Shown here: positions 55,795 to 63,752 of the stretch, in pieces
Position numbering within the stretch: the first letter of the stretch is position 1
How the letters are laid out: each line of letters begins with the position of its first letter
Source: an uncultured Phascolarctobacterium sp.
Lineage (GTDB): Bacteria > Bacillota > Negativicutes > Acidaminococcales > Acidaminococcaceae
Reading direction: 5' to 3'
Length of the DNA: 64,000 nt
NCBI GenBank assembly: GCA_958448515.1
Contig: CAUDEF010000007.1
Coordinates: forward strand, 40,351-104,350
Notes under the pieces: generated by a model
Told to the model about the DNA's origin: nothing
Seen by the model: the letters and a program-made list of their open reading frames with translations, nothing else
Databases searched by the model: none
Translations under genes and position numbers: made by a program

Positions 55795-57261
55795 TTATGC
55801 TAAGGCTCTGATATATGCAACTGCTTTTTCAAGCCTTGCAATTGTTTTCTCCTTACCCAACAATACCATAACATCAAACATTCCAGGACTTACAGTTCTT
55901 CCTGTTAAAGCAAGCCTTGTAGGATGAATAAGCTTACCCAAAGAAATACCGCATTCTTCAGCCAGCTTATTATAGATAGCCTCTGTACTTGCAAGAGTAA
56001 ATTCATCATCAGCTTTTAAAGCAGCTATACATTTTTCCATAACAGGAATATTCTCTGCTTTAAAATGTTTAGCAACGCCTTTTTCATCATATTCATTAAC
56101 ATCACAGAAGAAATACTGCGCAGCATCAACAACTTCCTGCAAAGTTTTTACCCTTACTCTCAGTGTATCAACTAAGACTGCAAAATAGTCCTTATGTTCA
56201 TCAATCCACTGTTCTGTTACAAGTCCGCTTTTTACAAAAAACAGCTTCGCTTCAGGTAAAATTTTCTCCAATGGTAATTCAGACAAGTATTGTCCATTCA
56301 TCCATGTTAATTTTTTAGTATCATAAACTGCTGCTTTTTTAGACATTTGTTCCAATTCAAACAAAGATACAGTTTCTTCCAAAGAGAAAATTTCTCTTTC
56401 ATCTCCCGGTCCCCATCCAAGCAAAGTCAGATAATTAACAATTGCTTCCGGCAGATATCCCTGTGCTCTGAACTCTTCCACAGAAGTTGCGCCATGACGT
56501 TTGCTCAATTTTGATCTGTCCGGAGCTAAAATCATAGGCATATGACCAAATTTCGGCGGTTCAAAACCAAGTGCTTCATAAATAAGCAGCTGTTTAGGAG
56601 TATTTGACAGATGTTCTTCTGCGCGCAGAACATGTGTCATTCCCATAAGATGGTCATCTATTACTACTGCAAAGTTATAAGTCGGCATACCATTACTTTT
56701 TACAATAACAAAATCATCAAACTGATCCATGTTAAAAGTAACATCACCATGTATCAAATCATGTACTGTAATGCTGCCCTCTGCCGGAATTTTGATACGT
56801 ACAGAATATGGTTCTCCGGCAGCAACTCTTGCTTTTGCTTCTTCCGGATCAATATCTCGGCAGGTACGAGCATATCTGAACGGTTGCTTTGCAGCACGTT
56901 GTTTTTCTCTTGCAGCTTCAAGATCCTCTGCAGTGCAGAAACAATAATATGCTTTTCCCTCAGCAAGCAGCTGATTAGCATATTTAAGATAGATTTCCTT
57001 ACGTTCAGACTGATAGTACGGTCCAAAGTCACCGCCAACTTCCGGACCTTCATCCCAGTTTAATCCCAGCCATTTTAAGCTTTTTAAAATCTGGCTTACA
57101 GAATCTTCCTTTAATCTTTCGGTATCAGTATCTTCAATGCGCAAAATAAGTTTTCCACCCATTTTACGTGCAAACAGCCAGTTAAATAACGCTGTACGCG
57201 CACCACCAATATGTAAATACCCAGTAGGACTGGGAGCAAATCTTACTCTTACTTCTGACAT
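55795..57261 (-). CDS. gltX: Glutamyl-tRNA synthetase
   Basis: Class I synthetase, 488 residues. HIGH-type motif PSPTGYLHIGGARTALFN, KMSKS-type DRSKLSKRHGATS, and the C-terminal anticodon-binding domain. AGGAGACGATGA precedes the ATG. Possibly non-discriminating (also charging tRNA-Gln), which cannot be judged here. Confidence 0.97.
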   Translation of the reverse strand: MSEVRVRFAPSPTGYLHIGGARTALFNWLFARKMGGKLILRIEDTDTERLKEDSVSQILKSLKWLGLNWDEGPEVGGDFGPYYQSERKEIYLKYANQLLAEGKAYYCFCTAEDLEAAREKQRAAKQPFRYARTCRDIDPEEAKARVAAGEPYSVRIKIPAEGSITVHDLIHGDVTFNMDQFDDFVIVKSNGMPTYNFAVVIDDHLMGMTHVLRAEEHLSNTPKQLLIYEALGFEPPKFGHMPMILAPDRSKLSKRHGATSVEEFRAQGYLPEAIVNYLTLLGWGPGDEREIFSLEETVSLFELEQMSKKAAVYDTKKLTWMNGQYLSELPLEKILPEAKLFFVKSGLVTEQWIDEHKDYFAVLVDTLRVRVKTLQEVVDAAQYFFCDVNEYDEKGVAKHFKAENIPVMEKCIAALKADDEFTLASTEAIYNKLAEECGISLGKLIHPTRLALTGRTVSPGMFDVMVLLGKEKTIARLEKAVAYIRALA

Positions 57262-57373
57262 TTCATCGTCTCCTGACTAAATATTTTCTTCTTTATCTAA
57301 ATAATTTTAGCACATTCAGGTTTTTTTTTCATCAAAATAACTAATTATACATAAATTTCTCACATTCAAGACA

Positions 57374-57405
57374 AAAACTGCACCCGAAAATCCAAGTGCA
57401 GTTTT
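57374..57405 (-). terminator. Terminator of the small secreted protein gene
   Basis: Ten-bp stem AAAACTGCAC / GTGCAGTTTT, 12-nt loop, T run on the minus strand; same stem as at 24606. Confidence 0.8.
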
Positions 57406-57413
57406 GATTAAAA

Positions 57414-57869
57414 TTAGTTTTCAGCTTTTTTTGCTACTAATGCTCCTTTTTCATTCACTTCTACAGGAATCATTGTGATACTGTTCAATAACGGTTTACG
57501 TCCGGTATTATCAAAAATAAATGTAGCTAAAACAAGATTTTCCTTGTTGAAGGAAGCAAGATATGTAAGTTTGTCAGCTTTATCAAAATGTTCTAAAGAA
57601 ACAAACTTAAATTCTTTTGTTTTGCCAAAATTCTGTTTAACAGTATTTGTCAGGGCAGTATACTCTTTATCATTAAATTTTGCTTTCAGCTCTTCTGTGA
57701 AGTTAGCTGCTACATTAGCATAAGTTATCTCACTGCTGTCAAAACTTTTTACAATTACATCGACTGCTGCATGCTCTTTGGCAAAATCCTTTGTAACTTC
57801 ACCGGCAAAAACTGTGCCAGACATCATCATAGTAAATAAAGTTACCAATAATACTAATATTTTCTTCAT
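57414..57869 (-). CDS. Small secreted protein, DUF3887-like
   Basis: 151 residues; signal peptide of about 22 residues ending VFAGE. The mature part resembles DUF3887-type NTF2-like proteins (FAKEHAAVDVIVKSFDSSEI, FTEELKAKFNDKEYTAL). Role unknown; own terminator, so monocistronic. Similarity to DUF3887 is judged by eye. Confidence 0.75.
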   Translation of the reverse strand: MKKILVLLVTLFTMMMSGTVFAGEVTKDFAKEHAAVDVIVKSFDSSEITYANVAANFTEELKAKFNDKEYTALTNTVKQNFGKTKEFKFVSLEHFDKADKLTYLASFNKENLVLATFIFDNTGRKPLLNSITMIPVEVNEKGALVAKKAEN

Positions 57870-57929
57870 AACAACACCTCACCATAAGATAGTTTTCTTA
57901 TATTTTATCACAAATTAAGTCAGAAACAA

Positions 57930-57965
57930 AATAAACCATTTTACTCTACTGTAAAATGGTTTATT
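57930..57965. terminator. Terminator of the DEAD-box helicase gene
   Basis: Perfect 15-bp stem AATAAACCATTTTAC / GTAAAATGGTTTATT with a 6-nt loop. Confidence 0.88.
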
Positions 57966-57975
57966 CTTGTCTTAT

Positions 57976-59226
57976 TTACTTCTTTTTATTTTGTCTTCTG
58001 TTACTTCCTGTCTTAGGAGCTTTACGTTTATCTGCTACAGCATTTCGTCCGCGTTTTGGTGCAGCAGACTTTTTCTTTTTAGTATTGGTCGTAATTCTTC
58101 TTACTACAGTCTTGCCTTCAAGATTCTGTCGTTCCATGATTACATCAAGCTTAAGCTCAATATTACGCAGCCATTTTACTTCCTCTGCAGTGTAAAAAGT
58201 TACTGCAATACCATCATTTCCTGCACGTCCTGTTCTGCCTATACGGTGTACATACCAGTCTACATCATGCGGAATATCATAATTTAAAACGTGAGTAACG
58301 CCTTCAACATCAAGTCCGCGAGCAGCCAGATCACTTGCTACTAAAATCTGAATTTTCGCATCACGAAAAGCTTTCATTACAGTCTTACGTTTAACAGCTG
58401 ACATTTCGCCATGCAAAACATCAACATTATACCCCTGCATACCGAGCCATTCGCCAAGTTCTTTGGTACGTTCCTTGCTCATGCAAAAAACAATCATCAA
58501 ATAGGGATTATATCTGTCAATTAAAGCCGCTGTTGCTCTGTTTTTATATTCTTCTGTTGTTTTTATACATATCTGTTTTATTTTGCTAACTGTTGCTTCA
58601 GCAGGATTAATATCAATTAAAGCGCAATTTTTTGTCAGTTTCTTGCCAAGTTTTCTTACTTCTTCTGACAAAGTTGCAGAGCAAAGCATGGTCTGATGCT
58701 CAGGTGCAGTCATAGAAATAAGCTCAGATGCTTCATCTATGAAGCCCTGCTTCAGCATTTCATCAACTTCATCCAATACGAGATATTTTACTCCGCCAAG
58801 AGAAGTATTTCCTTTTTTTATATGGTCAAGCAATCTTCCCGGAGTACCTATCAAAACATGACTTTTGCCGTCAAGTTTATTTTTTTGCAGTTCAAAATCC
58901 CTGCCGCCTGTAACAGCAAGAACCTTTATCTGACTTTCACCTAATATTTTTTTCAGCTCAATAGAAATCTGCTGTGCCAGCTCACGGGTAGGAGTAATTA
59001 CCAGAGCCTGTACATAAGATTTTTTTACATCTATTCTTTCTGCCAAAGGTATTAAAAACGCTAAAGTTTTACCAGTACCGGTCTGTGCTCTGGCAATAAC
59101 ATCACGGCCGGCAAACAACGCCGGTATAGCCTGTTCCTGTACAGGCATAGGTTTTTTGATACCCATTTTAGAAAGCTGCTCAACTGTATGCTGACAAACC
59201 TTTAATGCTGTAAAACCGTTAACCAT
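57976..59226 (-). CDS. DEAD-box RNA helicase
   Basis: ATP-dependent RNA unwinding, likely cold-adaptation or ribosome assembly. 416 residues: Q motif, ARAQTGTGKT, PTRELAQQ, LDEVDEML (DEVD variant), CSATLS, and HRIGRTGRAG; then a basic tail (TNTKKKKSAAPKRGRN). ATG 59226 is chosen since AAAGAGGT lies at the right distance; earlier in-frame ATGs overlap the site. Preceded by a 160-nt structured leader. Confidence 0.93.
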   Translation of the reverse strand: MVNGFTALKVCQHTVEQLSKMGIKKPMPVQEQAIPALFAGRDVIARAQTGTGKTLAFLIPLAERIDVKKSYVQALVITPTRELAQQISIELKKILGESQIKVLAVTGGRDFELQKNKLDGKSHVLIGTPGRLLDHIKKGNTSLGGVKYLVLDEVDEMLKQGFIDEASELISMTAPEHQTMLCSATLSEEVRKLGKKLTKNCALIDINPAEATVSKIKQICIKTTEEYKNRATAALIDRYNPYLMIVFCMSKERTKELGEWLGMQGYNVDVLHGEMSAVKRKTVMKAFRDAKIQILVASDLAARGLDVEGVTHVLNYDIPHDVDWYVHRIGRTGRAGNDGIAVTFYTAEEVKWLRNIELKLDVIMERQNLEGKTVVRRITTNTKKKKSAAPKRGRNAVADKRKAPKTGSNRRQNKKK

Positions 59227-59260
59227 TTTCATACCTCTTTTCATTACAAATTAACTCATA

Positions 59261-59426
59261 AAAAGAAAAAAATCCTAATGCCACATGACATTGAGAACAT
59301 TTCTTACACTATATAAGGTTGGTGCCACGTACTCGAAAGCTCCTGTGTGAACACGGTTTTAAGGTATTCAGAGCTAATCTACTTGATTTTGCAATTTAGT
59401 AGATTCAATGTCATTTAGCCTTTAGC
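59261..59426 (-). ncRNA. Structured leader RNA with terminator-like end upstream of the DEAD-box helicase
   Basis: A promoter (59427-59455) is followed by a folded RNA. A 10-bp closing helix ATGACATTGA / TCAATGTCAT (59405-59414 with 59285-59294) encloses an 8-bp hairpin AATCTACT/AGTAGATT and an AGCTC/GAGCT arm. Near the 3' end AATGTC / GGCATT can instead form a local hairpin before TTTTTTTCTTTTT; it shares bases with the closing helix, so the two exclude each other. Reads as an attenuator-type leader or a short stand-alone RNA; not matched to a known class. Confidence 0.6.
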
Positions 59427-59455
59427 ATTATATCATAAAAAAACAGGCTGCGCAA
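59427..59455 (-). promoter_or_regulatory. Promoter of the DEAD-box leader
   Basis: TTGCGC (59450-59455), 17-nt spacer and perfect TATAAT (59427-59432) on the minus strand; the -35 overlaps the neighbouring terminator stem. Confidence 0.6.
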
Positions 59456-59469
59456 AGCAGCCTGTTTTT
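59439..59469 (-). terminator. Terminator at the left end of the integrated element
   Basis: Perfect 13-bp stem AAAAACAGGCTGC / GCAGCCTGTTTTT, 5-nt loop, T run on both sides. Confidence 0.85.
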
Positions 59470-59481
59470 ATTTCAAATTTC

Positions 59482-59748
59482 TTATTCAGTAATTCGTTTC
59501 ATCATCCCTAATTTATATGCTGTTTTATGATCTATACCAAACTTTTTAAGCTGTGCCTCTAAAGTCAGCTGTTCATGTTTATAGTCCGCATATACCTCAA
59601 CTAAAGCACGCAAAGAACATTCTCTTTCAGGGCATATACTGAGCAGTGTTGTCAGACAATCTTCAGCAAAATCCTGATTTGCTATACAATCACCAATTAA
59701 AATCTGCACTTATTTAGGCATAGCCTTGTATTGTTCTAATTCTGTCAT
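59482..59748 (-). pseudogene. Small phage-type gene interrupted by an in-frame ochre
   Basis: An ATG at 59748 overlapping the antirepressor stop (ATGA) reads MTELEQYKAMPK and then TAA (59710-59712). The same frame continues at once with GTG and 75 further codons (VQILIGDCIANQDFAEDC...MMKRITE). Either a nonsense mutation split an 88-codon gene or the second part is translated by reinitiation at TAAGTG. No family recognised; Cys-containing acidic helical protein. Confidence 0.55.
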
Positions 59749-60572
59749 TTTTCAACACCACCTTCGATTTCGGTAAATTTATTGATAAAATACTGCTCCC
59801 CTTTGCCTGTTACTTTTACTGTTTTTGATACAGTTACATGTCCATCACTATGAGTAATCGCTGTTTCTTTAATCTTGAATAATCCCAGCTCCATTGCATA
59901 CTGCGTAGGGCTGTTATAATCAGCACCTTGTCTTTTAATCAGAAAGCCATTTTCTCTAAGCCATTGGAACAGCCTTTTCTGACCAATTGCATGACCATTA
60001 TGTTTGATAAGCTTTGCAAGATCACCAATAAGAATCGTTGCATCACTTGCGCTTACTGCATCTGCAAAAATAACTTTTGGCTCTGCAGCTTTAAGCTGCT
60101 GCTCTGCTTCTGCACTTTTTGCTCTTTCTGCTTTCAAGTCAGTCAGCATTTGTATCAGCAAATCAGGATTTTTTAAAAGTTCCTTTGTTTTCTCCGGTGT
60201 CAGATAACCACCATGTTTGCAAATTGCAGAAAGCACTTCTGATATCACCCAACGCTTAAACTGTTTTGCCGTAGGTAAGATACTATTAAAAATAGCCTGA
60301 TATAAACAGCTTTCATTTATAAGCATTAAAACTTTTATATTGGGATTACTTTCAAGGCGATCTCCACCATTTTGGGGGAAGCCAGTATTTTCAATGCTTT
60401 GCGGGTTTATTTTCTGCGTATTAATATCATCAATCACACGATACATAGCATCAAGTTTTGTATATCATAATGCCGCCGTTACATCTTTACCAACAAACCA
60501 AGGCTCATCGGCCTTAACTAAGGTTCTGATTTTACCAAACTGGGAATTTTCAAAGATTTTTAAATTGTTCAT
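59745..60572 (-). pseudogene. BRO-family phage antirepressor with in-frame TGA
   Basis: Starts at ATG 60572 after AAAGGAGCTTATATT and reads MNNLKIFENSQFGKIRTLV then ADEPWFVGKDVTAAL, the classic BRO-N opening. A TGA at 60465-60467 falls where relatives have Gly (VTAALGY); the same frame then runs on through LMLINESCLYQAIF, PTAKQFKRWVISEVL (BRO-N end), a coiled-coil linker and a C-terminal KilAC-like domain (GQKRLFQWLRENGFLIKRQG). A GGA-to-TGA nonsense change explains it. An ATG at 60446 could still give the 233-residue C-terminal part. Divergent from the repressor gene. Confidence 0.85.
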
Positions 60573-60589
60573 AATATAAGCTCCTTTTA

Positions 60590-60604
60590 TTGCATATTAT
60601 GCAA
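60590..60604. promoter_or_regulatory. Palindromic operator between repressor and antirepressor
   Basis: Perfect 15-nt inverted repeat TTGCATATTATGCAA in the 63-nt gap between the divergent genes. Its left half can act as -35 (TTGCAT) with TATTCT 17 nt further on for the repressor gene, so binding would autoregulate. Confidence 0.65.
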
Positions 60605-60635
60605 TATTATGTTATTCTGCATTTGAGGTGAGATT

Positions 60636-61067
60636 ATGCTTAACAAAAATTTTTGTGAAAACATGAAAAAATTTCGTTTAAATAAAGGTTTATCATTCTC
60701 TGAATTATCAAAATTAGTTGGAGTAAGTGCACCTACCTTACAAAGATACGAATCAGGAAAAATAAAAAATGTACCATATGAAAGTTTATTAAAATTGGCA
60801 GATGTGTTTGGATGTGAACCTAAAGATTTACTCGGTTGGTCTGAAAACCAAGCAGAAAAAACGTTAGAACACCTTTATAATATGTTATCTGAAAAAGGAC
60901 AACAAAAATTTATTGATTATCTATCTGATTTGAAAACAAACCCTGAAAATATTAATCCTGATAAATTTGTTAAAGAAATATTTATCGATGGATTAAATGT
61001 TAAAGCAAAACAACATCAAAAATATTTAGTAAAAGAAATACATATTTATTCCCAATTGGAAAAATAA
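60636..61067 (+). CDS. HTH (XRE/Cro-CI) phage-type repressor
   Basis: 143 residues; N-terminal helix-turn-helix (FCENMKKFRLNKGLSFSELS, VGVSAPTLQRYESGKIKNVP) and LADVFGCEPKDLLGWSE typical of Firmicutes prophage repressors, then a short C-terminal part without a LexA-like peptidase. GAGGTGAGATT precedes the ATG. Likely binds the palindrome upstream. Confidence 0.9.
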   Translation: MLNKNFCENMKKFRLNKGLSFSELSKLVGVSAPTLQRYESGKIKNVPYESLLKLADVFGCEPKDLLGWSENQAEKTLEHLYNMLSEKGQQKFIDYLSDLKTNPENINPDKFVKEIFIDGLNVKAKQHQKYLVKEIHIYSQLEK

Positions 61068-61111
61068 AAAGCACCCACGCAAAGCATAGATGCTGGAAAG
61101 GATAACATATA

Positions 61112-61753
61112 ATGATTTTAGATCTCACAAAAATTAAGCAGGTAAAAGAAAATGCTTTATTCAGATTGAGTCAATTTCTCGAAAAGCGATTATCTTCTGC
61201 AGATAATAAAGATATAAAGTTTGTCCAAACTTTTTCTTTTTGGCTCTTAGATTATGTACGTCTATTAACATATGAAACATCTCCACAGATAAAATATAAA
61301 CGCTACAAACGCGGTGATGTCATAAAGGCTAATTTTGGTCACAGAATAGGTCGTGAACATGGTGGATTACACTATGCCATCGTCTTAGACACAAACAATG
61401 CTCTTCAATCTAATCTTTTAACAGTTGTTCCTCTATCCTCTATTAAAGACAATACCAATTTAAGCAAACTTGGCAAGGATAGAATCTACATCGGCAACGA
61501 AATATACAAATCACTGATAAATAAAATAAATAGTCTTCCAAACAATACTCCTGAAAAGTACGCTGCTAGTAAAGAGTTAGCACGTATGAAAAATGGCAGT
61601 ATAGTCTTAATTGGTCAGATAACTACAATCAGCAAATATAGAATTTATGATCCTTTATCTACTAAAAATGCTTTACATGGAATAAAGGTATCTGACAATA
61701 CTCTAACTCAAATAGATTACAAAATTAAAGAATTATTTACTAATTCTATTTGA
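61112..61753 (+). CDS. PemK/MazF-family toxin-like protein
   Basis: 213 residues: an N-terminal helical extension (1-68) and a PemK-like core (about 69-205) with YKRGDVIKANFGHRIGREHG, YAIVLDTNNALQSNLLTVVP and GSIVLIGQITTISKYRIYDP, as in mRNA interferases. No partner antitoxin protein follows; the upstream HTH gene (44 nt away) or the RNAs that begin at its stop codon are candidates. AAAGGATAACATATA precedes the ATG. The frame is intact although neighbours are broken. Confidence 0.82.
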   Translation: MILDLTKIKQVKENALFRLSQFLEKRLSSADNKDIKFVQTFSFWLLDYVRLLTYETSPQIKYKRYKRGDVIKANFGHRIGREHGGLHYAIVLDTNNALQSNLLTVVPLSSIKDNTNLSKLGKDRIYIGNEIYKSLINKINSLPNNTPEKYAASKELARMKNGSIVLIGQITTISKYRIYDPLSTKNALHGIKVSDNTLTQIDYKIKELFTNSI

Positions 61754-61778
61754 CAAAAACGGTGTGAAATTGTATTAT
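61750..61778 (+). promoter_or_regulatory. Promoter of small RNA 1
   Basis: Consensus TTGACA (61750-61755, overlapping the toxin stop codon), 17-nt spacer, TATTAT (61773-61778). Confidence 0.8.
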
Positions 61779-61783
61779 AATAA

Positions 61784-61872
61784 CACATAGCCCCTAGCGG
61801 GCACTATCAAAGACTTAGCCTTCTACAGGCGCTAAAAACACCGTTTGCGTATGCAGACGGTGTTTTTGTTTT
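61784..61872 (+). ncRNA. Small RNA 1 between toxin and recombinase
   Basis: About 88 nt. Hairpin GCCC-ctagc-GGGC (61790-61802), a second one TTAGCCT...AGGCGCTAA (61815-61835), then a terminator with 11 perfect bp AAAAACACCGT / ACGGTGTTTTT (61834-61867) and T run. No open reading frame of note. Not matched to a known class. Confidence 0.7.
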
Positions 61873-61888
61873 TATAGTTGTAAGACAT

Positions 61889-61917
61889 TTGACTTAATTG
61901 GCGATATTATATATACT
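61889..61917 (+). promoter_or_regulatory. Promoter of small RNA 2
   Basis: TTGACT (61889-61894), 17-nt spacer, TATACT (61912-61917). Confidence 0.7.
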
Positions 61918-62012
61918 TACTTCATAAGTAGCATTAAACTACTAAATATATCGTCAAATACCACATGATGGTATAAGTAAAAGCCTTACAGCTTCGGTTG
62001 TAAGGCTTTTTT
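61918..62012 (+). ncRNA. Small RNA 2 between toxin and recombinase
   Basis: About 90 nt from a predicted start near 61924. Short helices TACTT/AAGTA (61918-61930) or GTAG/CTAC, the hairpin ATACCA-catga-TGGTAT (61958-61974), and a perfect 12-bp terminator AAAAGCCTTACA / TGTAAGGCTTTT (61979-62010) with T run. No reading frame. Confidence 0.65.
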
Positions 62013-62041
62013 CGTTGTCAAAATTATTTTTTAATAAAAAT

Positions 62042-62196
62042 GCCGCTCAGGCTCCTACCCCTGAACGGCGATGTAACACCCTATCCGAAATTAAGACTGG
62101 TTAGACTTAGACTGGTTAAGGCTGTGTACGTTATTTATTATAACATACACCAGCCTTAGTTAACTATACTTAAAATTAGAAAGGCTGGTATTTTTT
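62042..62196 (+). promoter_or_regulatory. Recombinase mRNA leader with mutually exclusive hairpins
   Basis: A hairpin GCCGcTCAGG / CCTGAaCGGC (62042-62069) is followed by hairpin A: AAGGCTGTGTAcGTTAT with ATAACaTACAcCAGCCTT (62118-62157), and hairpin B: ACCAGCCTT with AAGGCTGGT (62149-62157 with 62181-62189) followed by six T and the ATG. A and B share CAGCCTT, so only one can form. B would end transcription and hide the AAGG ribosome site. TCCGAAATTAAGA occurs at 62084-62096 and again at 62200-62212. Confidence 0.6.
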
Positions 62197-63752
62197 ATGT
62201 CCGAAATTAAGAACGCAGTTATATATGCACGCTTCTCTTCTGATATGCAGCGTGAAGAATCTATTGAAGCACAAATCCGTGCCTGCACCGAATACTGCAG
62301 AAAAAAAAACATTATGTAGTAACTAATATCTATGTGGATGAAGCTAAGAGTGCGCGCGACATTATAAAACGTGATGCATACAATCAAATGATGGCCGATG
62401 CAATTGAACATAAATTTGATGTCATTATTTTTCATAAAATTGACCGTAATGCACGTAATGAATTTAATTATTACTCTTTTAAAAATACCCTCTCTCAGCT
62501 GGGTATTGGCTATGAATATGCTGCTCAAAATATAGATTTTTCTCCAGAGGGCCAAATGATGGAAAATATGTTGGTCGGCTTTGCAGCTTATTACAGTCGC
62601 AACCTTGCTAAAGAAACTAAAAAAGGTTTAAATGAGAACGCTTATAAAGCTCAGTTTAACGGCGGCAAACCTCCCCTGGGATATAAAATCGTCGATAAAA
62701 AATATGTTATAGAACCGGTTGAAGCTGAAGCAGTCAAATTAATTTTTGACCTGTATATTTCTGGATATGGTTACGGACGTATTGCTGAAGAATTAAAACA
62801 GCGTGGTTATAAAACCAAAGATAGCCGTGATTTTGCCAAAAATAGCTTGTACGACATTTTAAGTAACGAGAAGTATATTGGAACATATACATTCAATAAA
62901 ACGTCCAGAAAGGCAGGAAAACGAAATATGCATGCTAAACAAGTCAGCGAGGATCTTATTAGAATTGAAAATGCTATTCCCCCTATTATTAATAAAGATG
63001 ATTTTTACAGAGTACAGGCAAAGAAAAAAGAAAATCGCAACCGCGCATCTGCATATACAGCCAAAGAAGTTTATCTTCTTTCCGGAAAAGTTTTCTGCGG
63101 CTGCTGCGGAAGTGCTATGGCTGGCCATAGATATAAACCCAGAGAAAAAGTCTATTCTTATTATGCCTGCTTGAAGAAAGAACGTGTTGCCGGCAGTCGC
63201 TGCCCTCAAAAACAGATCCGCAAGGAGCTGCTGGAAAAATATGTTTTAGACGTTATCTACTCTCAAATTTTATCTGATAAAGCTATTACAAATTTTGCTA
63301 AAGCAATGCTTGATGCATACGATCAGAACCAAAGGCATACTTTTGATGCACGTAAAGAGCTGGAACAACAGAAAGCCAATGCTGAAAGAAAGCTCAATAA
63401 TTTATACGAATTAATTGAAGATGGTTCTGCAGATGAGTTTGATATCCAACACATCAAAAAGGCCAAAGAAGAACTATCTGCTATAAATAAAAAACTGGAT
63501 AGCTTAGCTGAAGCTCCAAGCTACCCAGAATATAAAGTCGAGGTTGAATCTATCGTGGAAATGTTGAAAAAGTATAGTGAATTTAAAAACCATCCGAAAA
63601 TAAAAAAAGTATTGATTGATACCTTCGTCGAGAAAGTAACTATCAATACCTACAATGTTACCCTGATACTGGCTGATCAGAGCGTATGCACAATGGTGGT
63701 GCCGCGGACCGGAATCGAACCGGTACGGGTATCACTACCCGAGGGATTTTAA
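62197..63752 (+). pseudogene. Large serine recombinase, reading frame broken at a run of nine A
   Basis: Site-specific recombinase of the element. ATG 62197 reads MSEIKNAVIYARFSSDMQRE (nucleophile Ser in YARFSS) and SIEAQIRACTEYCRKKNIM, then stops at 62317. From the A9 run (62301-62309) the -1 frame gives HYVVTNIYVDEAKSARDI and the remaining 470 residues: rest of the catalytic domain (HKIDRNARNEFNYYS), recombinase domain, zinc ribbon CGCCGSAM...YYACLKKE, and a coiled coil (about 340-420). One lost A, or slippage at the A run, explains it. The last 18 codons lie in the tRNA-Leu gene (antisense). Confidence 0.88.

Noticed and set aside
59300..59345. GTGGCACC in the DEAD-box leader, like the T-box GTGGNACC core
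   Set aside because: No stem I landmarks, no specifier loop, no matching terminator/antiterminator flanks, and the downstream gene is not amino-acid related.
60465..60467. TGA read as Gly (alternative code) in the antirepressor
   Set aside because: TGA clearly acts as stop in host genes here, such as frr and ispG, and the next element gene is broken by TAA instead; simple nonsense mutation is enough.
61112..62012. Classic type III toxin-antitoxin (ToxIN-like)
   Set aside because: Type III systems place a tandem-repeat RNA before the toxin; here the RNAs follow the toxin and have no tandem repeats.
62160..62555. 131-codon minus-strand frame opposite the recombinase start
   Set aside because: Lies over the recombinase catalytic region, whose protein similarity is clear; no independent support.
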